DNA from: Aestuariibius sp. HNIBRBA575
Lineage (GTDB): Bacteria; Pseudomonadota; Alphaproteobacteria; Rhodobacterales; Rhodobacteraceae
Reading direction: 5' to 3'
DNA: 64,000 nucleotides
Assembly (NCBI RefSeq): GCF_040932005.1
Contig: NZ_CP162414.1
Location: 3,003,501-3,067,500 of the forward strand
Shown here: positions 26,044 to 34,598 of the stretch, piece after piece
Layout: each line of letters opens with the position of its first letter
Position numbering within the stretch: position 1 is the stretch's first letter
Position numbers and translations under genes: made by a program
Notes under the pieces: model-generated
The model's database searches: none
What the model was told of the DNA's origin: nothing
Seen by the model: the letters and a program-made list of their open reading frames with translations, nothing else

Positions 26044-26069
26044 AATGACAGCATGTCACATTCCTGTCA
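26044..26069. repeat. Inverted repeat upstream of the ynj-type operon
   Basis: ATGACAG and CTGTCAT are perfect arms 12 bases apart, about 60 bases before the phosphatidyltransferase start. The spacing suits a dimeric regulator or a weak hairpin. Otherwise the 25888-26129 gap shows no gene. Confidence 0.45.
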
Positions 26070-26129
26070 TGTCGATAGACCAACGCGGTTTCTTGGGCCA
26101 CATAGGTGCGCAACGAAACCGGAGCCCGC

Positions 26130-26753
26130 ATGTTAGACGCCGCCACCAGAAAACTGATCGACCCGCCGCTCAACCGGCTGGGACGCCAGATCGCCCAGAT
26201 GGGGATCACCGCTAATGGTGTGACCTTGGCCGGGTTGGTTTTGGGCCTGTTGGCGGCGCTGGCGATCTGGATGGGCTGGTTTGGGTTGGCCTTGGCGTTG
26301 ATATTGATGTCGCGACTGGCCGATGGGCTGGATGGTGCTGTGGCCCGTGCGACCCAAAAAACCGACTTTGGCGGCTATTTGGATATCACCTGTGATTTTC
26401 TGTTTTACGGGGCGATCCCGCTGGGTTTTGTCCTGTTTGATCCGGCCAGTAATGGCGCGGCTGGGGCGTTTTTGCTGACATCGTTTTATTTCAACGGCGC
26501 ATCCTTTCTGGGCTATGCGATCCTGGCTGAAAAACACGAAATGTCGACATCCGCCCAAGGGGTGAAATCGCTATATTATTCCAACGGATTGCTAGAAGGC
26601 ACGGAAACCATTGCGTTTTTCGTCGCCCTCTGCCTATGGCCCGGTGCCTTTGTCCCGCTGGCTGTCCTGTTTGGCTTGGCCTGCTTTGTCACCGCCACTT
26701 TGCGTCTATATGGCGCGTTCCACCTCTTTAACGACCAACAAGGATCCTCATGA
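26130..26753 (+). CDS. CDP-alcohol phosphatidyltransferase (YnjF-like)
   Basis: 207 residues from the ATG after CGGAGCCCGC. The catalytic signature of the family is intact: D-G-L-D-G-A-V-A-R, eight residues later G, then D and D (DITCD). Four to six helices surround it. Such enzymes transfer a phosphatidyl group from CDP-diacylglycerol to an alcohol. The acceptor is unknown; the protein resembles the E. coli YnjF group rather than PgsA or PssA. It overlaps the binding-protein gene by ATGA, tying it to the ABC importer. Confidence 0.9.
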   Translation: MLDAATRKLIDPPLNRLGRQIAQMGITANGVTLAGLVLGLLAALAIWMGWFGLALALILMSRLADGLDGAVARATQKTDFGGYLDITCDFLFYGAIPLGFVLFDPASNGAAGAFLLTSFYFNGASFLGYAILAEKHEMSTSAQGVKSLYYSNGLLEGTETIAFFVALCLWPGAFVPLAVLFGLACFVTATLRLYGAFHLFNDQQGSS

Positions 26754-27949
26754 AACATCTTGCTGTACTCGCCGCGCTGATTGCGCCCCTGCCCGCGTTG
26801 GCCGATATTGACCCCAGCGATTGGGACGCCGTCCTGACCGAAGCCCGTGGTCAAACTGTGTATTGGCACGCTTGGGGCGGGTCCACGACCACCAATGATT
26901 TCATCGCTTGGGCCGGTGCGCGTATCGCCGAGGATTACGGCGTGACCTTGGAACATGTAAAACTGACCTCCACCGCGGATGCCGTCACACGGGTTTTGAC
27001 CGAAAAAGAGGCCGGCCAGCATGATGACAGCGCCGTGGACATGATCTGGATTAACGGGGCCAATTTTGCCGCGATGAAAGAGGCAGATTTGCTGTTTGGT
27101 CCCTTTGCGGAACAATTGCCCAACTGGGATGTGGTTGATGTGGATGGCAAAACCGTTCAGACCGATTTTACCGTGCCCGTCGAAGGGTACGAAGCGCCCT
27201 GGGCCATGGCGCAGGTTGTGTTTATCCACGACACCGCCGATCTGGCCGAACCTTTGGGATCAATGGACGACATTCTGGCATGGGCGCAGGCCAATCCGGG
27301 CCGGTTCACATTCCCACAGCCACCTGATTTTCTGGGCACGACATTCCTGAAACAGGCCTTGGTTGATCTGTTAGATGACCCATCTGTGCTGGCAGACCCC
27401 GCCACGGATGAAAACTATGCTGACGTCACCGCCCCGCTTTGGGATTATCTGGAACAATTGACGCCGGTTTTGTGGCGCGAAGGCCGCGCCTATCCGCAAT
27501 CCGGCCAACGCCAGTTTCAGCTGATTTCAGATGACGAAGTCGATCTGGCCGCATCCTTTAGCCCCGGCGCCGCCAGCACCGCGATCAACAACTTTGAACT
27601 GCCCGACACCGTGCGCACATTCGTGTTGGACAAAGGCACCATCGGCAACGCGTCCTTTGTGGCGATCCCCTATAATTCGGGTTCCAAAGCAGGCGCGATG
27701 GTTCTGGCCAATTTCCTGATGTCCCCCGAAGCACAGGCCCGCGCCCAAGACCCCAATGTGCTGGGCTATGGCACCGTGTTGGACATGGACGCGATCACCG
27801 CCGAGGAACGCGCCGTCTTTGACGCGTTGGATTTGGGCATCGCAACGCTGACACCGGCTGAACTGGGACAGGCGCAAGCCGAACCCCATCCCAGCTGGAT
27901 GACACGCATCGCGCAAGATTGGCAAAACCGCTACGGTGTTGCACAATAA
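26750..27949 (+). CDS. ynjB: ABC transporter substrate-binding protein, YnjB family
   Basis: 399 residues, signal peptide residues 1-18 (LPALA). The mature part has YWHAWGGSTTTNDFIAW, DMIWINGANFAAMKEADLLFGPF and SFVAIPYNSGSKAGAMVLANFL, as in YnjB proteins. The natural ligand of YnjBCD is not settled; thiamine has been suggested for similar systems. First transporter gene of the operon, coupled to the phosphatidyltransferase gene. Confidence 0.9.
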   Translation: MKHLAVLAALIAPLPALADIDPSDWDAVLTEARGQTVYWHAWGGSTTTNDFIAWAGARIAEDYGVTLEHVKLTSTADAVTRVLTEKEAGQHDDSAVDMIWINGANFAAMKEADLLFGPFAEQLPNWDVVDVDGKTVQTDFTVPVEGYEAPWAMAQVVFIHDTADLAEPLGSMDDILAWAQANPGRFTFPQPPDFLGTTFLKQALVDLLDDPSVLADPATDENYADVTAPLWDYLEQLTPVLWREGRAYPQSGQRQFQLISDDEVDLAASFSPGAASTAINNFELPDTVRTFVLDKGTIGNASFVAIPYNSGSKAGAMVLANFLMSPEAQARAQDPNVLGYGTVLDMDAITAEERAVFDALDLGIATLTPAELGQAQAEPHPSWMTRIAQDWQNRYGVAQ

Positions 27950-27983
27950 GCTAATATTACCGGCGAAAGTGGTCGATTAAGCT

Positions 27984-29669
27984 ATGAAATTTCCACCACT
28001 TTTGCCGATTTTAACCTTGCTGGCCCTGTTGGGGCCAGTGGTGGCCGGGTTATGGGGCACGGTGTTGCCTGCCTTTGGGCATCTGCCCGCCGCGGGTCTG
28101 CATGGCCCATCGCTTGATCCTTTTCGTGCCGTGTTTGACTGGGCTGGCATCGGGCCCGCCATCCAGCTCAGCGTTACGACGGGCCTGTTTGCCACGCTGG
28201 GATCGCTGATCATTGTTGTGTTGATCACCGCAGGCTGGTCGGGGACACGCGCCTTTCGATTGCTCGAAAAACTGCTGTCGCCGCTGTTATCCGTGCCCCA
28301 CGCCGCCGCCGCATTTGGGTTTGCCTTTCTGATTGCGCCATCCGGCTGGATCGCCCGGTTGGTCAGCCCCACACTCACCGGATGGGACCGCCCGGTGGAC
28401 TGGTTGATCGTTCAGGACCCGCTGGGCCTGACCATGACCGCCGGTCTGATCGCCAAAGAAGTGCCGTTTTTACTGCTCATCACCCTCGCCGCCCTCAGCC
28501 AAGTGGACGCAACCCAGCGCATGCGCGTGGCCCAATCCGCTGGGTATCAGCGCATCACCGCGTGGCTTAAAACCGTGTTCCCGGCGATTTATCACCAAAT
28601 CCGCCTGCCGGTTTATGTGGTGCTGGCCTATTCTATGTCGGTGGTGGATGTGGCGGTGATCCTGGGGCCAAACACGCCGCCGCCTTTGTCCGTACAAATC
28701 GTCAAATGGATGGCCGATCCTGACTTGGCGTTTCGTCTTCAGGCCGCCGCCGCGTCACTGATCCAGCTGGGACTGGTTGTCGGCGCGCTGATCCTGTGGC
28801 GGATCGGCGAAATCCTATTGGGATTGGCCGGACGACGCTGGGCCTATGCGGGTCGACGCCAGATGCTGGATCGTCCCTTGCGGGGCATCGGTTTTGGACT
28901 GGGCGCGATTTCAGCCATCGTGGTCTTCGCCGGATTGGCCGGTCTGGTTATCTGGTCCTTTGCCGGGTTCTGGGCGTTCCCCGACGCATTGCCCCAACAA
29001 TTGACCCTGCGATCCTGGATACGTCACGGCCCCGCCAGTTTGGACACATTGGCCACAACAGCGTGGATCGCACTGGTCGCCACGGGGATTGGATTGGCGC
29101 TGACATTGGGCTGTTTGCAGACCGAACAACGCCACAATCTGACCCTCACGGAACGCGGCATGTGGCTGCTATATCTGCCGTTATTGATCCCTCAAACCGC
29201 GTTTCTGCCGGGGCTGCAAACCCTGCTGATCAATCTGGGCGCGGATATGGGCATCTGGCCGGTGATTTTCACCCATCTGGTGTTTGTGCTGCCCTATTTG
29301 CGCCTATCCCTTCAGGACCCGTTCAAGGCATGGGACAACCGAAACGCCATCGTCGCCGCCGCGCTGGGATCCTCCCCGCGCCGGATTTTCTGGCACATCC
29401 GATTGCCAATGATGCTGGCCCCGATCCTGACGGCCATCGCCGTGGGCATTGCGGTGTCGGTGGGGCAATATCTGGCGACGCTGCTGGTCGGCGGCGGGCG
29501 TGTATCAACCCTCACAACCGAAGCGGTTGCACTGGCCTCGGGCGGGGATCGACGGGCAATTGGCGTTTATGGCCTGATGCAAACGGCAGCTGCGCTCGTA
29601 CCCTTTGCGCTGGCAATAGCCCTGCCCGCCATCATTTATCGAAACAGAAAAGGATTGCGAAATGGATGA
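27984..29669 (+). CDS. ynjC: ABC transporter permease, fused double domain, YnjC family
   Basis: 561 residues containing two BPD_transp_1 domains in one chain, about 12 helices. The EAA loops are QSAGYQRITAWLKTVFPAIYHQIRLP (first half) and AALGSSPRRIFWHIRLPMMLAP (second half). Fused permeases are typical of ThiP/FbpB and YnjC. It lies 34 bases after ynjB and overlaps ynjD by 8 bases. Confidence 0.92.
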   Translation: MKFPPLLPILTLLALLGPVVAGLWGTVLPAFGHLPAAGLHGPSLDPFRAVFDWAGIGPAIQLSVTTGLFATLGSLIIVVLITAGWSGTRAFRLLEKLLSPLLSVPHAAAAFGFAFLIAPSGWIARLVSPTLTGWDRPVDWLIVQDPLGLTMTAGLIAKEVPFLLLITLAALSQVDATQRMRVAQSAGYQRITAWLKTVFPAIYHQIRLPVYVVLAYSMSVVDVAVILGPNTPPPLSVQIVKWMADPDLAFRLQAAAASLIQLGLVVGALILWRIGEILLGLAGRRWAYAGRRQMLDRPLRGIGFGLGAISAIVVFAGLAGLVIWSFAGFWAFPDALPQQLTLRSWIRHGPASLDTLATTAWIALVATGIGLALTLGCLQTEQRHNLTLTERGMWLLYLPLLIPQTAFLPGLQTLLINLGADMGIWPVIFTHLVFVLPYLRLSLQDPFKAWDNRNAIVAAALGSSPRRIFWHIRLPMMLAPILTAIAVGIAVSVGQYLATLLVGGGRVSTLTTEAVALASGGDRRAIGVYGLMQTAAALVPFALAIALPAIIYRNRKGLRNG

Positions 29670-30300
29670 AGGCCTGACATTCGACCAAGTCGAAATCCGT
29701 AAAGATAACCAGCCTTTGCTCGCCATCAACCGCACGATCACCCCCGGCGCGGTCCTGACCTTGATGGGACCCAGCGGCGTGGGCAAATCCACGCTTTTGT
29801 CTGCGGTCACCGGCAATCTGGCCGCTGATTTTGACTGTTCCGGGCGCATCCTGCTGAACGGGTCGGACATCACGCATATGCCCCCCCATCAACGGCGCGT
29901 CGGTATTCTGTTTCAGGATCACCTGCTGTTTCCGCACCTTAGCGTCGGGGCAAATATGGCGTTTGGCCTGCAATCCGGCGGCACCCGCGCTGACCGCCGC
30001 GCGCAGGTTGAACATGCCCTGCGTGAGGTCGGCCTAGACGGATTTCACGACCGCGACCCTGCTACGTTGTCCGGTGGACAAAAGGCGCGGGTGGCCCTGA
30101 TGCGCATGCTGCTGTCGGACCCATGTGTGTTGCTGTTGGATGAACCGTTTTCGGGGCTGGATGCGGCGCTGCGCGAACAGGTGCGCAGTTTGGTTTTCAA
30201 AACCGCCCATGACCGCAGCCTGCCTGTGTTGATGGTCACCCATGATATCGATGATGCCAACGCTGCGCGCGGTGAATTGATCACCCTGCAGCCAACATAG
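29662..30300 (+). CDS. ynjD: ABC transporter ATPase, YnjD family
   Basis: 212 residues: Walker A GPSGVGKST, Q-loop LFQDHLLFPHLSV, signature LSGGQKARVALMR, Walker B VLLLDEPFSGLDA, H-loop THD. It is short because it lacks a C-terminal regulatory domain. Ribosome site AAAGGATTGCGAA. The last 20 bases overlap the convergent LysR gene. Confidence 0.92.
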   Translation: MDEGLTFDQVEIRKDNQPLLAINRTITPGAVLTLMGPSGVGKSTLLSAVTGNLAADFDCSGRILLNGSDITHMPPHQRRVGILFQDHLLFPHLSVGANMAFGLQSGGTRADRRAQVEHALREVGLDGFHDRDPATLSGGQKARVALMRMLLSDPCVLLLDEPFSGLDAALREQVRSLVFKTAHDRSLPVLMVTHDIDDANAARGELITLQPT

Positions 30301-31186
30301 CCTGCCGCACCCGCGCCGCCGCGGGCGTCAAAACCGCCCCGGCTTGGGTCACGATCCCATAGGGCGACAGCGCAAAGCCAAAGGTTTCGGGCAATCGCCG
30401 GATCGGCATGCCAGCACCTGCAAAATCCGCCGCCGTCGCCACGCCGACGGGCGCAATGGCATCGCTTTGACGCAGGCGCGTGATCGTCACCAAAAACGAT
30501 GAGGTTTCCAACGGAACATCCGGCAATGGCAGGCCCTGTTGTTTTAACTGAGCCTCAACCGCTTGGCGCAAAATCGCATCCGATTGCGGCAATATCCATG
30601 GGAATTGCAGCATGTCCTGCGGGGTCGGCTGGACCGATAGCAACGGGTGATCCTGCCGCACCAGCAACGTGACCGGTTCGCTGCCAATGGCGGTGAAATC
30701 AAACATATCCGGGTCAAAACCATCGGGCAAACGGGACAGGGCAAAGTCCAGTTCTCCGTCCAAAATCATATTGGCCAAAACGTCGGATGTCGCCACTTCG
30801 ACGCGGGATCGCAGGTCGGGCAGCTGCGCAAGCGCGGGCAAAACTTTGTCCAGCGCCGCGCCCGTGACGGCCCCTATCCGGACATGCCCACCGCGCCCCT
30901 GCTGCATTTCGTCCAATTCACGCCCGGCTGAATCGATTTCCTGAATGATCCGCGCCGCGCGCCGCGCCAGGGACAGGCCCGCATCGGTCAAAACAATGCC
31001 CCGCCCCACCCGTTGATGCATAGGCTGATTGGTCAAATGTTCGATTTCCGACATCAACCGCGACGCGGCAGGCCGGGTGATCCCGACCTGATCCGCCGCC
31101 TCACCGATCCGATGCTGCGACGCCAATGCGGCCATAAGCCTGAGATGGGACAGCTTTAATCCCTTTTGTAGCAGTTGAAGCGGCAT
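30281..31186 (-). CDS. LysR-family regulator (GbpR-like) of the adjacent sugar genes
   Basis: 301 residues from the ATG at 31186; the frame extends upstream without other support. HTH: LRLMAALASQHRIGEAADQVGITRPAASRLMSEIEHL, the variant seen in regulators near galactose/arabinose-binding proteins. The C-terminal co-inducer domain is complete. Divergent from the dehydratase/dehydrogenase pair, which it should activate in response to a sugar or aldonate. The 93-base gap contains a TTATCC-N5-GGTAA imperfect dyad. Confidence 0.88.
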   Translation of the reverse strand: MPLQLLQKGLKLSHLRLMAALASQHRIGEAADQVGITRPAASRLMSEIEHLTNQPMHQRVGRGIVLTDAGLSLARRAARIIQEIDSAGRELDEMQQGRGGHVRIGAVTGAALDKVLPALAQLPDLRSRVEVATSDVLANMILDGELDFALSRLPDGFDPDMFDFTAIGSEPVTLLVRQDHPLLSVQPTPQDMLQFPWILPQSDAILRQAVEAQLKQQGLPLPDVPLETSSFLVTITRLRQSDAIAPVGVATAADFAGAGMPIRRLPETFGFALSPYGIVTQAGAVLTPAAARVRQAMLAAG

Positions 31187-31279
31187 ATACTTATCCAAAA
31201 TGGTAATTATTGATGCGCTAATATGATTTGTTTGGCAAGTATGGATCGCTATTCTGGACCAAAGCGAAATGAGGATTCC

Positions 31280-33022
31280 ATGACATTTAAACCCGCAAAA
31301 TGGCCCCGCAAACTCAGGTCCCAGGACTGGCTGGGCGGCGCGTCCAAAGACGCCATTTATCGCCGTGGCTGGATGATGAACCAAGGGTTCCCACCGGACG
31401 TGTTTGACGGGCGGCCCGTGATTGGGATCTGCAACACGTGGTCGGAACTGACGCCCTGCAACGCCCATCTGCGTGATCTGGCCGAACGAGTGAAAAACGG
31501 CATCTGGGAAGCAGGCGGTTTTCCGGTTGAATTCCCGGTCTTTTCCCCATCAGAAACCACGCTGCGCCCCACGGCGATGTTGCATCGCAACCTATGCGCC
31601 ATGGATGTCGAAGAGGCGTTGCGCGGCAAATGCATCGACGGTGTTGTGTTGATGGCAGGCTGTGACAAAACCACGCCAGCCCTGTTGATGGGGGCCGCAT
31701 CGGTCGACATTCCCGCGATCATGGTCAGCGGTGGCCCGATGCTAAACGGTTATTTCCAAGGCGAACAATTGGGGTCCGGCACCCATCTGCGCAAATTCCG
31801 CGCCGCCGTGAAAGCGGGCGAAATGACGTCCGAAGAATTCGTCGCATCAGAGGCCGCGATGGCGCGGTCCCCCGGTTCGTGCAACACGATGGGCACCGCC
31901 AGCACCATGGCCTCTATGGCCGAAGCGTTGGGCATGGCCCTGTCTGGCAACGCCGCCATTCCCGCCGTGGATTCCCGCCGTCGCATGATGAGCCAGATCA
32001 CCGGGCGGCGCATCGTGCAGATGGTCAAAGATGACCTGAAACCCAGCGATATCCTGACCAAAGACGCCTTTGAAAACGCGATCCGCACCAATGGCGCCAT
32101 CGGCGGGTCCACCAATGCGGTGATCCACCTGTTGGCCATTGCGGGCCGAATGGGTGTGGATTTGACGCTGGACGACTGGGATCGCTGCGGCAAAGACGTG
32201 CCCACAATCGTGAACCTGATGCCATCGGGCAAATACCTGATGGAAGAGTTTTTCTACGCCGGTGGTTTGCCGGTTGTGATCAAACGTTTGGGCGAAATGG
32301 GATTGCTGCACAATGACGCGATCACCGTGAATGGCACTGGCATCTGGGACGAAGTCAAAGATGTGCAGAACTGGAACGAAGACGTCATCCTGCCCACAGA
32401 TCAGGCGCTGACATCATCCGGCGGCATCGCCGTTCTGCGTGGCAATCTGGCCCCCAATGGCGCGGTTTTGAAACCGTCTGCGGCATCGCCAGACCTGATG
32501 GTGCACAAAGGCCGCGCCGTGGTGTTCGACAGCATCGAAGACTACAAAGCGCGGGTGGATAGCGACGATCTGGACATCGACGAAACCTGCATCATGGTAC
32601 TGAAATATTGCGGCCCCAAAGGCTATCCCGGCATGGCCGAAGTTGGCGATATGGTCCTGCCAGCCAAGCTGTTGAAACGCGGCATTCAAGACATCATTCG
32701 CCTGTCGGATGCGCGCATGTCCGGCACGGCCTATGGCACGGTTGTGTTGCACACATCCCCCGAAGCCGCCGCTGGCGGACCGCTGGCGATTGTGCAGGAC
32801 GGCGACATGATCGAATTGGACGTGCCCGCACGCCGGTTGCATCTGGACATTTCCGACGAAGAAATGGCCGCTCGGCTTGCGGCGTGGGAAAACCCAGTTG
32901 AACGGCCCAATGGCGGCTGGACGCAGCTTTATTTCGACACGGTTGAGGGTGCGGACAAAGGCGCAGATCTTAGCTTCTTGGTTGGGCATCGCGGCAAAGT
33001 CGTCAAGCGGGAGAGTCACTGA
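31280..33022 (+). CDS. araD: IlvD/Edd-family dehydratase, probable L-arabinonate dehydratase
   Basis: 580 residues from the ATG preceded by GAGGATTCC. Iron-sulfur and Mg sites: GICNTWSELTPCNAH, MAGCDKTTPALLMGAASVDIP and SPGSCNTMGTAST each hold one cluster cysteine. The sequence after the start, WPRKLRSQDWLGG and YRRGWM, is typical of the sugar-acid dehydratases (arabinonate, galactonate, xylonate) and not of IlvD. The next gene encodes a sugar 1-dehydrogenase, so the pair starts a non-phosphorylating sugar pathway. Substrate preference between L-arabinonate and others is inference. Confidence 0.88.
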   Translation: MTFKPAKWPRKLRSQDWLGGASKDAIYRRGWMMNQGFPPDVFDGRPVIGICNTWSELTPCNAHLRDLAERVKNGIWEAGGFPVEFPVFSPSETTLRPTAMLHRNLCAMDVEEALRGKCIDGVVLMAGCDKTTPALLMGAASVDIPAIMVSGGPMLNGYFQGEQLGSGTHLRKFRAAVKAGEMTSEEFVASEAAMARSPGSCNTMGTASTMASMAEALGMALSGNAAIPAVDSRRRMMSQITGRRIVQMVKDDLKPSDILTKDAFENAIRTNGAIGGSTNAVIHLLAIAGRMGVDLTLDDWDRCGKDVPTIVNLMPSGKYLMEEFFYAGGLPVVIKRLGEMGLLHNDAITVNGTGIWDEVKDVQNWNEDVILPTDQALTSSGGIAVLRGNLAPNGAVLKPSAASPDLMVHKGRAVVFDSIEDYKARVDSDDLDIDETCIMVLKYCGPKGYPGMAEVGDMVLPAKLLKRGIQDIIRLSDARMSGTAYGTVVLHTSPEAAAGGPLAIVQDGDMIELDVPARRLHLDISDEEMAARLAAWENPVERPNGGWTQLYFDTVEGADKGADLSFLVGHRGKVVKRESH

Positions 33023-33927
33023 TGGAAATCATCCTATGTGCCATCGGTAAAATCGCCCGGGATCAACATATCCCGGCGATTGCCGCGTCAAAAGATTGGG
33101 ATTTGGCCGCCACCGTTAGCCGGTCTGGCGGGGTGGACGGCGTGCCCGGCTACACCAACATCAATGACGCGTTAGAGGCCCATCCAGACGTTCAGGTCTA
33201 TTCCCTGTGTCACCCAGCAGCACCCCGTTACGATGTGGCTAAAACGTTGATTGAAAACGGCAAAGACGTGATGCTGGAAAAACCACCCGGTGCCACGCTT
33301 GCGGAAATTTTTGATCTGGAACGGCGTGCACGCGATGCGGGTGTGTCGCTTTATGCGACATGGCACAGCCGACAGGCGGATGGCGTTCAGGCGGCGGCGG
33401 ATTGGTTGAAATCACGCACAATCACGCGCGCGCATATCACCTGGCGCGAAGATGTGCGCCTGTGGCATCCGGGTCAGGACTGGGTGTTTGATCCCGGTGG
33501 TATGGGCGTGTTTGACCCCGGCATCAACGCCCTGTCGATCCTGACACATATTCTGCCGGACCCGGTGCATCTGACCGACGCCACATTGGAATTTCCGTCC
33601 AATCGCGCCATGCCAATTGCTGCTGATCTGACATTTTCGGGCCATGTGACCGCCGATTTCGATTGGCGCCAAGACGGGCCGCAAACCTGGGAAATCGAAG
33701 TCGAAACCACCGATGGCACGCTGATCCTAAAGGATGGCGGTGCGCGTCTGTTCATCGACGGACAGGATCAAAACGCCACTGGCATGGGCGAATATCCTGC
33801 GCTTTATGCGCAGATGGCTGATCTGGTGCGGGATCGCAAATCAAACGTCGATCTGGCCCCGATGATCCATCTGTCTGATGCGTTCACCTTGGGGCGCAGA
33901 AAAACCGTCGACGCGTTTGAATTCTAA
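33022..33927 (+). CDS. Gfo/Idh/MocA sugar dehydrogenase, D-galactose/L-arabinose 1-dehydrogenase type
   Basis: 301 residues. N terminus IILCAIGKIARDQHIPAIAAS, an unusual Rossmann start found in galactose/arabinose 1-dehydrogenases. The catalytic EKP is present (LEKPPGATLAE), as are WREDVRLWHPGQDW and GGMGVFDPGINALSILTHILP. It oxidises C1 of the sugar with NAD(P)+ to the lactone. The start shares one base with the dehydratase stop (TGATG). The end overlaps yjbF by four bases. Confidence 0.88.
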   Translation: MEIILCAIGKIARDQHIPAIAASKDWDLAATVSRSGGVDGVPGYTNINDALEAHPDVQVYSLCHPAAPRYDVAKTLIENGKDVMLEKPPGATLAEIFDLERRARDAGVSLYATWHSRQADGVQAAADWLKSRTITRAHITWREDVRLWHPGQDWVFDPGGMGVFDPGINALSILTHILPDPVHLTDATLEFPSNRAMPIAADLTFSGHVTADFDWRQDGPQTWEIEVETTDGTLILKDGGARLFIDGQDQNATGMGEYPALYAQMADLVRDRKSNVDLAPMIHLSDAFTLGRRKTVDAFEF

Positions 33928-34598
33928 AGGGTCGACACCTGGAAATACCCGGCTTCGGGCGAAATCAGCTGGCGCATTTGACGTAATGTGCCAGCGCTAT
34001 CCACCCAATAGGCGTTCGTGAAAATGTGGCGTTCATCAGCGCAGGTTTCTTCTACACGTGTGGTGGCAAAGCTGCGTTCGACGATTTCGATCTGTTCGGG
34101 TTCACGCAACGTGATCGCACAACCAAAGGTCCGGGTGACGATCTGATCATTGCCGTTCAGAAACTCATATGTGCGAGTGGCGATTTCCACCCGACCGGCC
34201 AGCAAATCGTTGATTCCGTTGGCGTCAGACGCCATCAAATCGAACCCAAGCCCGCGCGTCGCGATCAAATATCCCCCTTCGAGGGTCATTGATTGGCCAG
34301 CGGCGGAAAACCACGTGATTTTTGCACCATTTGTGCCGCCTTTGACAAACAAACTGGGTGCGCCATGGCCCAGATGGTCCACGAGGATCACCTCTTGGCC
34401 CATCGCTGCGATATTGGCGCGGGTCATTTCGGCAGGGGCCTGAGCCGTTGCAGCACCAGTTCGCGACGCGACCAAACCGGAAACGATTTGCGTGCCAACC
34501 CCCTGACGTCGGTCAGGACCACAGCCCGCAACCAAAGCGGCCAGGGACAGGCCTGTCAGTATTTTCAACAAACTCTTTTTCATGACCATCATTTTCAT
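33924..34598 (-). CDS. yjbF: YjbF-family outer membrane lipoprotein
   Basis: 224 residues. Lipobox LVAGC with the modified cysteine around residue 26. Mature domain with GAKITWFSAAGQSMTLEGGYLIATRGLGFDLM, typical of YjbF. In the yjb operons it serves exopolysaccharide (group 4 capsule-like) secretion. The ATG at 34598 overlaps the yjbH stop (ATGA); other ATGs at 34592, 34589 and 34583 are also possible. Confidence 0.87.
   Translation of the reverse strand: MKMMVMKKSLLKILTGLSLAALVAGCGPDRRQGVGTQIVSGLVASRTGAATAQAPAEMTRANIAAMGQEVILVDHLGHGAPSLFVKGGTNGAKITWFSAAGQSMTLEGGYLIATRGLGFDLMASDANGINDLLAGRVEIATRTYEFLNGNDQIVTRTFGCAITLREPEQIEIVERSFATTRVEETCADERHIFTNAYWVDSAGTLRQMRQLISPEAGYFQVSTL

Noticed and set aside
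28796..29677. Open frame of 293 codons overlapping ynjC
   Set aside because: Same strand, other frame, inside a permease gene with clear EAA loops; the translation is Arg/His/Gly-rich shadow.
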